Positions 1 to 7,310 of a stretch of DNA of 64,000 bases are shown one piece after another (within the stretch, counting starts at the first letter, position 1; each line of letters starts with the position of its first letter). Source of the stretch: Streptomyces sp. NBC_01476 (lineage in GTDB: Bacteria > Actinomycetota > Actinomycetes > Streptomycetales > Streptomycetaceae); the NCBI RefSeq assembly GCF_036227265.1, contig NZ_CP109446.1, forward strand, positions 2,183,501 through 2,247,500, in the 5' to 3' direction. Both the position numbers and the translations under genes were made by a program. The notes below the pieces were generated by a model that worked only from the letters and a program-made list of their open reading frames with translations, was not told the DNA's origin and did not search any database.

Positions 1-821
1 TCGCGGCGGATGAGCACCGACAGCCCGACCAGCATCAGCCCGAGCAGTCCGCCGAGCATCAACTCGGTGTGCTGGGCCCGCTTGACGCGCGGTTCACGGA
101 AGGTCGGCACGCCGTTGGCGATCGCCTCGACGCCGGTGAGGGCGGAACAGCCGGCCGAGAACGCCTTGAGCAGCAGCAGGAAGCCCAGGCCCTCCGAGGC
201 GTGCACCGGGTGGGAGGTACCGACGACGGCCACCGGGTGACTGCGCACCAGGCCGAGGACGATGATGCCGAGGATGCTGACGATGAAGAGCGCGGTGGGC
301 AGCATCAGTACCCGGGCGCTCTCGGCCACCCCCCGCAGGTTCACCGCCGTGAGCAGGGCGAGGCCGATCAGGGAGATCGCCAGCAGGTGCGCGCCGAGGG
401 CGGGGTAGGCCGAGGCCAGGGCGGCGGCGCCGGCCGCCAGGCTGACCGCGACCGTCAGCACGTAGTCGACCACCAGACTCGCGGCGGCCAGCAGGCTGGT
501 GCGCGGTCCGAGGTCCTTCTTGGCGACCGCGTACGCACCGCCGCCGTCCGGATGGGCGGCGATCACCTGGCCGTAGGAGATCACCAGGACCGCGAGCAGC
601 GCGGTGATGGCCAGGGTGATCGGCAGCGTCGCCGTCAGCGCCGAGCTCCCCGCGGCCACCAGCACCAGGACGATCGCCTCCGGCCCGTACGCGACCGAGC
701 TGAGCGCGTCCAGGGAGAGGGCGGCGAGCCCCTCCAGCGCGGTCAGCCGGTTCTTGTCGCCCTCCCCGGGCCGCAGCGGTACCCGCGGCCGCAGTTCGCG
801 ACGGGCCAGGCCGAATGTCAT
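1..821 (-). CDS. APC-superfamily amino acid permease (C-terminus beyond window edge)
   Basis: The frame is open from an ATG at 821 to the left edge, giving about 273 residues of a membrane transporter. A short charged leader is followed by ALSLDALSSVAYGPEA, typical of the first helix of APC-superfamily permeases, then by at least six hydrophobic segments and the motif GVEAIANGVPTF found near helix 6. Streptomyces members of this family run to roughly 650 residues, so more than half is missing. A GAGGT sits just upstream as a modest ribosome binding site. The family imports amino acids or polyamines by proton or sodium symport; the substrate cannot be read from this fragment. It is divergent from the STAS gene at 1271. 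Confidence 0.85.
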   Translation of the reverse strand, partial: MTFGLARRELRPRVPLRPGEGDKNRLTALEGLAALSLDALSSVAYGPEAIVLVLVAAGSSALTATLPITLAITALLAVLVISYGQVIAAHPDGGGAYAVAKKDLGPRTSLLAAASLVVDYVLTVAVSLAAGAAALASAYPALGAHLLAISLIGLALLTAVNLRGVAESARVLMLPTALFIVSILGIIVLGLVRSHPVAVVGTSHPVHASEGLGFLLLLKAFSAGCSALTGVEAIANGVPTFREPRVKRAQHTELMLGGLLGLMLVGLSVLIRR

Positions 822-1270
822 GGTGACCTCGCGGTGTTCAGTGCGGTGGCTGTCCGGCCAGTGTGCCGCCGCCACCCCGTACGGACCCGGGGGCGCGCGG
901 GCCGGAGCACGGCGCGCGGCTGACGCGGCAGCAGGAACGGGTTTCCCGCAAGAGCCGGACGGCCCATCACCCGGGGGGCGGGAGCGTTCGGTATGTCACG
1001 CAACCGGCGTCCGCCCAACCGCCCACGCCGGGCCGGGCCGGGCTATGCTGCACATGCGACGCCCGAGACCCCGGCGGCACTCCGAACCATATGAATGCCC
1101 GCCGATCCGGACCGCACTTCCGGTTACCCGGCGCATCCCCGAGGGGAGCCGGAACCCATTCCTGCGAGCTTGACGCCCAGCGAACACAGGCTGCCCGCCC
1201 GGTTACTCACCTGCCTGACGACGTACGACCGCATCCGTGCAACGGATCGGTCCGTGAACCGAGGCGCACC
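822..1270. other. Intergenic region between divergent permease and STAS gene
   Basis: This 449-base stretch separates the divergent permease and STAS genes and must hold both promoters. I see no convincing paired -35/-10, RNA motif or conserved small gene. The long open frames through it have the character of shadows in very GC-rich DNA. Confidence 0.5.
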
Positions 1271-1696
1271 ATGACACCGCTCTCCTGTCCGCTCCACGTC
1301 CACCGCGAGGACACACAGCAGCGTGCCCTCATCACCCTCGCCGGCGAGATCGACATGCTCACCGCACCGCTGGTGCGCGCGTCGCTGGCGGGCTGCCTGC
1401 GCGACGGCATCCACACCATCGATGTCGACCTGGCCCCCGTCACCTTCTGCGACTGCAGCGGCCTCAACGCCTTCCTGGAGGCGTCGATGCTGAGCGTCGT
1501 CGAAGGCGCGTCGCTCACGCTGCACCGCCCCGGTCCCGCGGTCGCCCGCCTCTTCGCCGCCACCGGTTCCGGCTTCCTCCTGCACCGGTTCCCGGCGCTC
1601 CCGCCACAGCGCGACCGGATATCCGCGCCCCTGCCGTTCGACAGCACCGTGAACGGCGGCCGGACCGGCGAACAGGACCACCGGGCCGCGTCATGA
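1271..1696 (+). CDS. STAS-domain anti-sigma factor antagonist
   Basis: A 141-residue STAS-domain protein. Such proteins bind an anti-sigma kinase and release its sigma factor, and are switched by phosphorylation of a conserved serine. Residues about 15-110 form the STAS fold: LITLAGEIDMLTAP is the first strand and helix, and FCDCSGLNAF is the signature loop with the phosphorylatable serine. The frame is open far upstream, but homology begins at the ATG at 1271. The stop overlaps the next start as ATGA, so translation with the following GAF-ANTAR gene is probably coupled. The roughly 30 residues after the domain are low in structure and unassigned. Confidence 0.85.
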   Translation: MTPLSCPLHVHREDTQQRALITLAGEIDMLTAPLVRASLAGCLRDGIHTIDVDLAPVTFCDCSGLNAFLEASMLSVVEGASLTLHRPGPAVARLFAATGSGFLLHRFPALPPQRDRISAPLPFDSTVNGGRTGEQDHRAAS

Positions 1697-2484
1697 CCAC
1701 CGGCGGCGGCCGTTCCGACCGGATAGAAGCGCTGGTGGCCGAGGAAGCGGCCCGGCGCGGGGAGCGGGTCGACGTGGTGCATGTGTGTGCCGCGATGGTC
1801 GCCGCCCTGCCGGTGGACGGCGCCGGGGTGTCCGCGATGTCGCCGGCCGCCGGCAGCAGCTATCCGCTGTGCGGCACCGACGACATCAGCAGGTCACTGG
1901 AGGAGTTGCAGCTCACCCTCGGCGAAGGGCCCTGCATGGACGCCTTCGCCCTCGGCGAGGCGGTGCTCAGCCCCGACCTGCGGGCGCCCGAGGTACGGGC
2001 CCGCTGGCCGGCGTTCACCGCCGCCGCGGTGGACAGCGGCGCGGGCGCGGTGTTCGCCCTCCCGCTGCAGATCGGCGCGATCAGCCCCGGAGTGCTCGAC
2101 CTGTACCGTGAACGGCCGGGCGCGCTGGACGGTGAACACCTCGCCGACGCGATGGCTTTCGCGGACACCGCCACCTTGCTGCTGCTGGGCGGCCGGGCCG
2201 AGGGACCCGAGCGGTTCCGGTGGAACCTCGGCGCGGACCGTGCCCAGATCGACCAGGCCACCGGGATGCTCACCGAGCAGCTCGGGGTGGGCATCGAGGA
2301 AGCCTTCCTGCGGTTGCGTGCCCACGCCTATGCCCAGGGGCGGCGCCTGACCGACGTGGCCGCCGACGTGGTGTACCGCCGGCTGCTCTTCACACCCGAC
2401 AGCCGTACCGGCACCGGCACCGACGGCGGCACCGACCCGGATACGGACCCGGGCGCCGGGCGGAGCGGCGACGACCGGACCTGA
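1693..2484 (+). CDS. GAF and ANTAR domain RNA-binding regulator (first of two)
   Basis: A 263-residue protein with an N-terminal GAF sensor domain (about residues 15-165; LGEGPCMDAFALGEAV is typical of actinobacterial GAF-ANTAR proteins) and a C-terminal ANTAR domain (about 175-235; IDQATGMLTEQLGVGIEEAF). ANTAR domains bind paired-hexaloop RNA and usually act as antiterminators. The last 25 residues are a Gly/Thr/Asp-rich tail. The start overlaps the stop of the STAS gene as ATGA, which ties this sensor to that partner-switching protein. No transmembrane segment is visible, so it should be cytoplasmic. The ligand is unknown. Confidence 0.88.
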   Translation: MTTGGGRSDRIEALVAEEAARRGERVDVVHVCAAMVAALPVDGAGVSAMSPAAGSSYPLCGTDDISRSLEELQLTLGEGPCMDAFALGEAVLSPDLRAPEVRARWPAFTAAAVDSGAGAVFALPLQIGAISPGVLDLYRERPGALDGEHLADAMAFADTATLLLLGGRAEGPERFRWNLGADRAQIDQATGMLTEQLGVGIEEAFLRLRAHAYAQGRRLTDVAADVVYRRLLFTPDSRTGTGTDGGTDPDTDPGAGRSGDDRT

Positions 2485-2584
2485 ACGCGCGCCCGCCGGA
2501 CGCCCCCGCCGTACCCGCTGGAATCTCCCGCCGCCCCCGGCGGAACCCGACCCGACAACGACAACCCGACAGAAGGTGCACGCC

Positions 2585-3301
2585 ATGGATGAACGCCTCC
2601 TGGCCAAGACGTTCGTCGAGCTGGCCGACAGCCTCGTCGCGGACTTCGATCTGATCGACTTCCTCCGGCTGCTCACCGACCGCTGCGTCGGCATGCTCGG
2701 CGCCGGCGCGGCCGGCGTCCTGCTCGCCGACCACAACGGTGAACTGCGGGTGATGGCCGCCTCCGACGAGCGCGTACGGCTGCTGGAGCTCTTCCAGCTG
2801 CAGAACAGCGAGGGCCCGTGCATGGAGTGCTTCCAGCACGGCGTCCCGGTCACCGTCCCCGACCTCGCCGCCGAGGCGGACCGCTGGCCGCGCTTCGTCG
2901 CCCAGGCCAGGCTCAGCGGATACTCCTCGGTACAGGCGCTGCCGATGCGGCTGCGGGACGAGGTGGTCGGCGCGCTGAATCTCTTCCACGCCGACGCCGG
3001 TTCGCTGGACGCGGTGGCCGTCCCGATCGCCCAGGCGCTGGCGGACGTCGCCACCATCAGCCTGCTCCAGCAGCGCTCGACCCAGCGCAGCAGCGTCCTC
3101 AACGAGCAGTTGCAGACGGCGCTGAACAGCCGGGTCCTCATCGAGCAGGCGAAGGGCAAGCTGGCCGAACGCCACGACATCGACATGGAACAGGCCTTCA
3201 CCGCCCTGCGCGGCTACGCCCGCTCGCACAGCCTGCGCCTGTCCGACCTGGCCCGCTCCTTCGTCAACGGCACGGAGCCGCTGGCGGACCTGACCGTCTG
3301 A
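2585..3301 (+). CDS. GAF and ANTAR domain RNA-binding regulator (second of two)
   Basis: A 238-residue paralogue of the preceding gene. The GAF domain covers about residues 15-150 (NSEGPCMECFQHGVPVTVPD) and the ANTAR domain about 175-230 (LIEQAKGKLAERHDIDMEQA). I chose the ATG at 2585 because AGAAGG lies nine bases upstream; an in-frame GTG at 2576 overlaps that ribosome binding site. A 100-base gap separates it from the first GAF-ANTAR gene, so it may be cotranscribed. Its GAF pocket differs clearly from that of its neighbour, which suggests a different signal. RNA targets cannot be named from the sequence. Confidence 0.88.
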   Translation: MDERLLAKTFVELADSLVADFDLIDFLRLLTDRCVGMLGAGAAGVLLADHNGELRVMAASDERVRLLELFQLQNSEGPCMECFQHGVPVTVPDLAAEADRWPRFVAQARLSGYSSVQALPMRLRDEVVGALNLFHADAGSLDAVAVPIAQALADVATISLLQQRSTQRSSVLNEQLQTALNSRVLIEQAKGKLAERHDIDMEQAFTALRGYARSHSLRLSDLARSFVNGTEPLADLTV

Positions 3302-3532
3302 CCCGGCGGTCCCGTGTCCGCACCCGCCCGGCGCGACAGCTCCCTTCCGCGGCGGCGTGCCTTCACGCCCACTACCGGCTGCCCGCTGCCGGCCGGCGGC
3401 CGTCACTCTCCGTGTCGGATCTTCAGTCTGATAGGATTCTTTACCGAATCATTACCAGGAGCTGAGGCCGGCCGGTGCCGCCTCCGCTCCCGCAGGACCG
3501 AGCGGGCCGTCGGCCCGGAGGAGGGCCCGGAC

Positions 3533-3679
3533 ATGGACCGAGTGAACTCTCCCCTCACCCTCCTCGTGCCGGGTGCCGCCCCACTGCTCCGCGCCGCCTG
3601 CGGTGGCCGCGCCGCGCGGATCGACATCGCGCCCCGCGACCACGTGCCCGATACCCACGGGCGCCGCCTTCCCCGCTGA
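3533..3679 (+). CDS. Possible 48-residue small protein
   Basis: An ATG at 3533 stands seven bases after a strong GGAGGAGGG and opens a 48-codon frame ending at 3679. The product is Arg/Ala/Pro-rich, with a weakly hydrophobic N-terminus (NSPLTLLVPGAAPLLRAACG) and no recognisable domain. The start signal is the main argument in favour. The composition looks much like random GC-rich DNA, so this is a candidate only. It lies in the 531-base gap between the GAF-ANTAR gene and the antiporter pair, which otherwise shows nothing I can name. Confidence 0.3.
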   Translation: MDRVNSPLTLLVPGAAPLLRAACGGRAARIDIAPRDHVPDTHGRRLPR

Positions 3680-3832
3680 CCGGCTTCCGGCCAGCTCCCG
3701 AAAGCCGCGCTGGCGCCGCGCACCGGCGCGCCCCGGCGGCCGGTCCCGCCGTCACCTCGCGGTGGGCCGTGGCCGCCCGCCGTCCCCCACCAGCAACGTG
3801 CCGCTTCCCACCCTGCCCATCTGGAGCTTGCC

Positions 3833-4318
3833 ATGGGGCTCACCGCCCGAATCCGCCAGACACCACTGCCAGGCATCGGTGTCCGCTACGACCTGGAGAC
3901 GGAAGCAGGCCAGCACCTGTCGGTGATCGTCCAGGAAGACGGCCGGCGCGTGCTGGCGCTGCGCGATCCGCAGGACGACGACAGCTGCAAGGACACCATC
4001 CCGCTCGACTCCGACGAGGCGGCCCGGGTGGCGCAACTGCTCGCCCGCGACCCGGTCGCCTATCTCCACCAGCACCTGGAGATCGACCTGGTCACCGAAC
4101 ACATCGAGATCACCGGCCGCTCCCCCTACACCGGGCGCACGCTGGGCGCGACCCAGGCCCGTACCCGCACCGGCGCCTCGATCGTCGCGGTGCTGCGCCG
4201 TACCGCGGCCTTCCCCTCACCGACCCCGGACTTCCGGTTCGCCACCGGCGACACGCTTGTCGTCGTGGGGACCCGCGAGGGGGTCGACGCCGTCGCCGAA
4301 CTGATCGCCGGAGGGTAG
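3833..4318 (+). CDS. Cation:proton antiporter regulatory subunit (KhtT-like, TrkA-C domain)
   Basis: A 161-residue cytoplasmic protein. Residues about 1-75 form the small N-terminal domain of KhtT-type subunits (TPLPGIGVRYDLET). Residues about 85-160 are a TrkA-C (RCK-C) domain ending GDTLVVVGTREGVDAVAELI, the usual RCK-C close. Family members gate a CPA2-type K+(Na+)/H+ antiporter, in Bacillus in response to pH and cyclic di-AMP. The antiporter gene starts six bases downstream, so the two form an operon and probably a complex. The ATG at 3833 fits family length. Confidence 0.9.
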   Translation: MGLTARIRQTPLPGIGVRYDLETEAGQHLSVIVQEDGRRVLALRDPQDDDSCKDTIPLDSDEAARVAQLLARDPVAYLHQHLEIDLVTEHIEITGRSPYTGRTLGATQARTRTGASIVAVLRRTAAFPSPTPDFRFATGDTLVVVGTREGVDAVAELIAGG

Positions 4319-4324
4319 AAACCT

Positions 4325-5572
4325 GTGCAGGACACCACATCCATGCTCATCGAACTCGGCTCGGTCATCTTCGCGCTCGGCCTGCTCGGGCGGCTCGCCG
4401 GCCGGGTCGGCTTCTCCCCGATCCCCCTCTACCTGCTGGCCGGCCTGGCGTTCGGGCACGGCGGGATCCTGCCGCTCAACGCCAGCGAGGAGTTCATCGC
4501 CACCGGCGCCGAGATCGGTGTGATCCTGCTGCTGCTCCTGCTCGGCCTGGAGTACAGCGCCTCCGAACTCGTCACCAGCCTCAAGACGCAGTACCCGTCC
4601 GGCGCCGTCGACTTCGTACTGAACGCGGTACCCGGCGCGATCGCCGCCCTGCTGCTCGGCTGGGGCCCGGTGGCCGCCGTCGCGCTGGCCGGTGTCACCT
4701 GGATCTCCTCCTCCGGGGTGATCGCCAAGGTGATGCGCGACCTGCGCCGGCTGGGCAACCGGGAGACCCCGGTCATCCTCGGCATCCTGGTCATCGAAGA
4801 CCTCGCCATGGCGCTCTACCTGCCGATCCTCACCGCCCTGCTGGCCGGCCTGAGTCTGGCCGGCGGCACGCTCACCTTGCTGATCTCGCTCGGTACGGTC
4901 GGCGCGGTGCTCTATCTGGCGCTGCGCCACGGGCGGTTGATCAGCCGGGCGGTCTCCTCGGACAACGCCGAGATGCTGCTGCTCGTGGTCCTGGGCCTCA
5001 CCCTGCTGGTGGCCGGTGTCGCCGAGAAGCTCCAGGTGTCCGCCGCCGTCGGCGCGTTCCTGGTCGGCATCGCGCTCTCCGGCGAGGTCGCCGAGGGCGC
5101 GAGCAATCTGCTCACGCCGCTGCGGGACCTGTTCGCAGCCGTCTTCTTCGTCTTCTTCGGCCTGTCCACCAACCCCGCGGACATCCCCCCGGTGCTGCTG
5201 CCCGCGCTCGCGCTCGCCGCGGTCACCTCGCTCACCAAGGTCGGCACCGGCTGGTACGCGGCCCGCCGGGCCGGCATCAAACCGCCCGGCCGATGGCGGG
5301 CCGGCGGCACCCTGGTGGCCCGCGGCGAGTTCTCCATCGTGATCGCCGGCCTCGCGGTCGGCACCGAACCACGGATAGGTCCGCTCGCCACCGCCTATGT
5401 GCTCATCCTGGTGATCGTCGGCCCGCTGACCGCCCGCTTCACCGAGCCGTTCGCGCGCATCCTCGGCTCCTTCCTCCCCGCCCGGGCCCCCGCTCCGCCG
5501 CCGGCCGAGCCGGCCGAACCGGCCGCGCCCGCCGAGCCGACGGAACCCGATCCGGCGCACGCGGGCGGCTGA
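4325..5572 (+). CDS. Cation:proton antiporter, CPA2 family (KhtU-like)
   Basis: A 415-residue membrane protein with about twelve hydrophobic segments from residue 5 to 385, in the Na+/H+ exchanger (CPA2/KefB) fold. Visible hallmarks are LLLLLLGLEYS, the helix break around GVTWISSSGVIAKV, and VARGEFSIVIAGLAV. The C-terminus is a Pro/Ala/Glu-rich tail without an RCK domain; the separate KhtT-like subunit just upstream supplies one. The start is a GTG at 4325, six bases after the partner gene stops, with GGAGGGT before it. The likely role is K+ or Na+ efflux in exchange for protons in pH or osmotic homeostasis. Confidence 0.92.
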   Translation: MQDTTSMLIELGSVIFALGLLGRLAGRVGFSPIPLYLLAGLAFGHGGILPLNASEEFIATGAEIGVILLLLLLGLEYSASELVTSLKTQYPSGAVDFVLNAVPGAIAALLLGWGPVAAVALAGVTWISSSGVIAKVMRDLRRLGNRETPVILGILVIEDLAMALYLPILTALLAGLSLAGGTLTLLISLGTVGAVLYLALRHGRLISRAVSSDNAEMLLLVVLGLTLLVAGVAEKLQVSAAVGAFLVGIALSGEVAEGASNLLTPLRDLFAAVFFVFFGLSTNPADIPPVLLPALALAAVTSLTKVGTGWYAARRAGIKPPGRWRAGGTLVARGEFSIVIAGLAVGTEPRIGPLATAYVLILVIVGPLTARFTEPFARILGSFLPARAPAPPPAEPAEPAAPAEPTEPDPAHAGG

Positions 5573-5676
5573 CCGCCCGACCGCCCTGAGCAGCGGGAAC
5601 CCCTGCCGCCGGTACGGGCCGGCCGCCGCTGAATTCCGTGGCCCGGCAGGGGCGGGGATCGGTAGAGTCACGCCGC

Positions 5677-6216
5677 ATGACCGAACTGGACGAGCAAGGA
5701 CGGCCGGAACCGCCCGGCGCGGCCGATGAATCCGGCACGCTGCTGGGGTTCCTGGAGTTCCAGCGCGCGACGCTGGAGTGGAAGTGCTCCGGTCTCGACG
5801 CGGCCGGGCTGCGGGCGACGGTGGCCTCCTCCCCGATGACCCTGGGCGGGATGCTCAAGCACCTGTCCTTCGTCGAGGACTGGTGGTTCTCGCAGTGGCT
5901 GCACGGGCGGGACGCGCAGCCGCCGTGGGACACCGTCGACTGGTCCGCCGACGCCGACTGGGACTGGCACTCCGCCGCCGCGGACAGCCCCGAGCAGCTG
6001 CGTACGCTCTGGCAGGAAGCGGTGGCCCGCTCCCGCGCCGCGGTGGCGGAGGCACTCGCCGCCGACGGCCTCGGCCAACTGGCGCGGCGCACCGGCCCCC
6101 GGGGCTGGTCGCCCAGCCTGCGCTGGATCCTGTGCCACATGATCGAGGAGTACGCCCGGCACAACGGTCACGCCGACCTCATCCGGGAGTCGGTGGACGG
6201 CGCCACCGGCGAGTAG
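5677..6216 (+). CDS. DinB family protein (DUF664 type)
   Basis: A 179-residue four-helix-bundle protein of the DinB/DUF664 group. The expected metal-binding histidines are visible: one in the first helix (LKHLSFVEDWWF) and two in the C-terminal HMIEEYARHNGHADLIRE. Family members are metal-dependent, often thiol-dependent (mycothiol or bacillithiol) transferases; in actinobacteria mycothiol is the plausible cofactor. Homology starts near the ATG at 5677; the frame is open further upstream, but that part shows no similarity. It stands alone between the antiporter operon and the riboswitch-controlled folD gene. Confidence 0.85.
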   Translation: MTELDEQGRPEPPGAADESGTLLGFLEFQRATLEWKCSGLDAAGLRATVASSPMTLGGMLKHLSFVEDWWFSQWLHGRDAQPPWDTVDWSADADWDWHSAAADSPEQLRTLWQEAVARSRAAVAEALAADGLGQLARRTGPRGWSPSLRWILCHMIEEYARHNGHADLIRESVDGATGE

Positions 6217-6270
6217 CCGCCGCCCGCGGGCAACGGATCGGTGGCCGCACCACGGATCGTTTACGCTGTC

Positions 6271-6352
6271 TGTGGGCCGTGACTGGCGCTTGGGTGGAGT
6301 ACCACCGGGGAGCGGCCTGACAGACCGTGTCGTGTGCCGCGCGCCTGGGCCC
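6271..6352 (+). promoter_or_regulatory. ZTP (pfl) riboswitch upstream of folD
   Basis: The conserved elements of the pfl/ZTP motif appear in order. The 5' half has GGGCCGTGACTGGCGC (6274-6289), a short GGTGG...CCACC hairpin (about 6293-6306) and GGGGAGCG (6307-6314). After a variable linker comes the 3' half, GCCGCGCGCCTGGGCCC (6336-6352), whose CGC...GGGC pairs back to form the pseudoknot. ZTP riboswitches turn on one-carbon and purine genes when 10-formyl-THF is short, and folD is a classic target. The folD start follows 26 bases later, so control of translation initiation is likely. A TACGCT at 6262-6267 is a possible -10. Confidence 0.9.
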
Positions 6353-6378
6353 CTCATCACGCTCACCCGGAGCTGTCA

Positions 6379-7257
6379 GTGACCCAGCAGGCCCGTCTGA
6401 TGGACGGCACCAAACTCGCCCAGCGCATCATCGAGAACTCCGCCGCGACCGCCGCCGAGCTGCGGCGCCGCACCGGCGTCACCCCGTGCCTGGCCGCCGT
6501 GCTGGTCGGCGAGGACCCGTCGTCGGTGACCTATGTCCGTATGAAGCGCCGCCGCTGCGAGGCGGCCGGCGTCGAGTCGCGGCTCGTCCAGCTCCCGGCC
6601 GGCACCACCACCGCCGAACTCGTCGCCACCATCAGGGGGCTCTCGCTCGACCCGTCGGTGCACGGCATCCTGCTCCAGCACCCGGCCGGCCCGCACATCG
6701 ACGAGCGGGCCGCGTTCGAGACGATCGCCCCGGAGAAGGACGTCGACGGCGTGACCATGCGGTCCTTCGCGGCCATGGGCTTCGGCCTGCCCGGATTCGC
6801 GTCCTGCACGCCGGGCGGCATCATGCGGCTGCTCGACGAGTACGGCGTCGAGCTGACCGGCAAGCACGCGGTGGTCGTCGGCCGCAGCGCCATCCTGGGC
6901 CGCCCGGCGGGCATGATGCTGCTGGCGCGGGACGCCACCGTGACGTACTGCCACCGCTACACCCCGGCCTCCGAGCTCTCCTCGCACCTGCGGCGGGCGG
7001 ACGTGCTGATAGCCGCCGTGGGCAAGCCCCGCTTCATCACGGGCGAGGACATCAAGCCCGGCGCCGTGGTGGTCGACGCCGGCTACAGCGCGGGGAACAT
7101 CGGCGATGTGGACTTCGAGACGGTCAAGGACCGGGCGAGCCTCATCACCCCGGTCCCCGGCGGGGTGGGCCCGATGACCATCGCCACGCTGATCGAGCAG
7201 ACCGTCGACGCGGCCGCCCAGCAGCTCGGCGTCGACCTCAAGGTGCTCAGCGCCTGA
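6379..7257 (+). CDS. folD: FolD-type methylenetetrahydrofolate dehydrogenase/cyclohydrolase, divergent
   Basis: A 292-residue FolD homologue; the family interconverts methylene-, methenyl- and formyl-tetrahydrofolate with NADP. The YxxxK catalytic pair is present in SVTYVRMKRRR, the Rossmann loop in VVGRSAILGRPAG, and the closing motif in PVPGGVGPMTIATL. Some hallmarks are changed: the usual QLPLP is QHPAG, the usual PCTP is SCTP, and the segment after VDG does not match the normal VDGFHP. The GTG at 6379 has GGAG seven bases upstream and leaves the riboswitch untranslated, so I prefer it to the more upstream ATG at 6334, which lies inside the RNA motif. Confidence 0.9.
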   Translation: MTQQARLMDGTKLAQRIIENSAATAAELRRRTGVTPCLAAVLVGEDPSSVTYVRMKRRRCEAAGVESRLVQLPAGTTTAELVATIRGLSLDPSVHGILLQHPAGPHIDERAAFETIAPEKDVDGVTMRSFAAMGFGLPGFASCTPGGIMRLLDEYGVELTGKHAVVVGRSAILGRPAGMMLLARDATVTYCHRYTPASELSSHLRRADVLIAAVGKPRFITGEDIKPGAVVVDAGYSAGNIGDVDFETVKDRASLITPVPGGVGPMTIATLIEQTVDAAAQQLGVDLKVLSA

Positions 7258-7268
7258 GCCGCCCCCGC

Positions 7269-7297
7269 GGCCCCGCCCGCTCCGGGCGGGTGGGGCC
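7269..7297. terminator. Bidirectional terminator between convergent folD and binding-protein genes
   Basis: GGCCCCGCCCG and CGGGCGGGTGGGGCC form a strong near-perfect hairpin with a CTC loop. It lies directly between the ends of the two convergent genes. Confidence 0.7.
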
Positions 7298-7310
7298 GCC
7301 GGTCAGGGGG

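Noticed and set aside
69..1173. Several long open frames on the plus strand
   Set aside because: They oppose or shift the permease and STAS genes and are rich in Arg/Gly/Ala with no domain; shadows of high-GC coding DNA.
3302..3532. A cyclic di-AMP (ydaO) riboswitch before the KhtT-like gene
   Set aside because: The antiporter context suggested it, but I could not find the conserved ydaO core elements.
6334..6378. Upstream ATG extension of FolD
   Set aside because: It would translate through the 3' half of the riboswitch and has no FolD homology.
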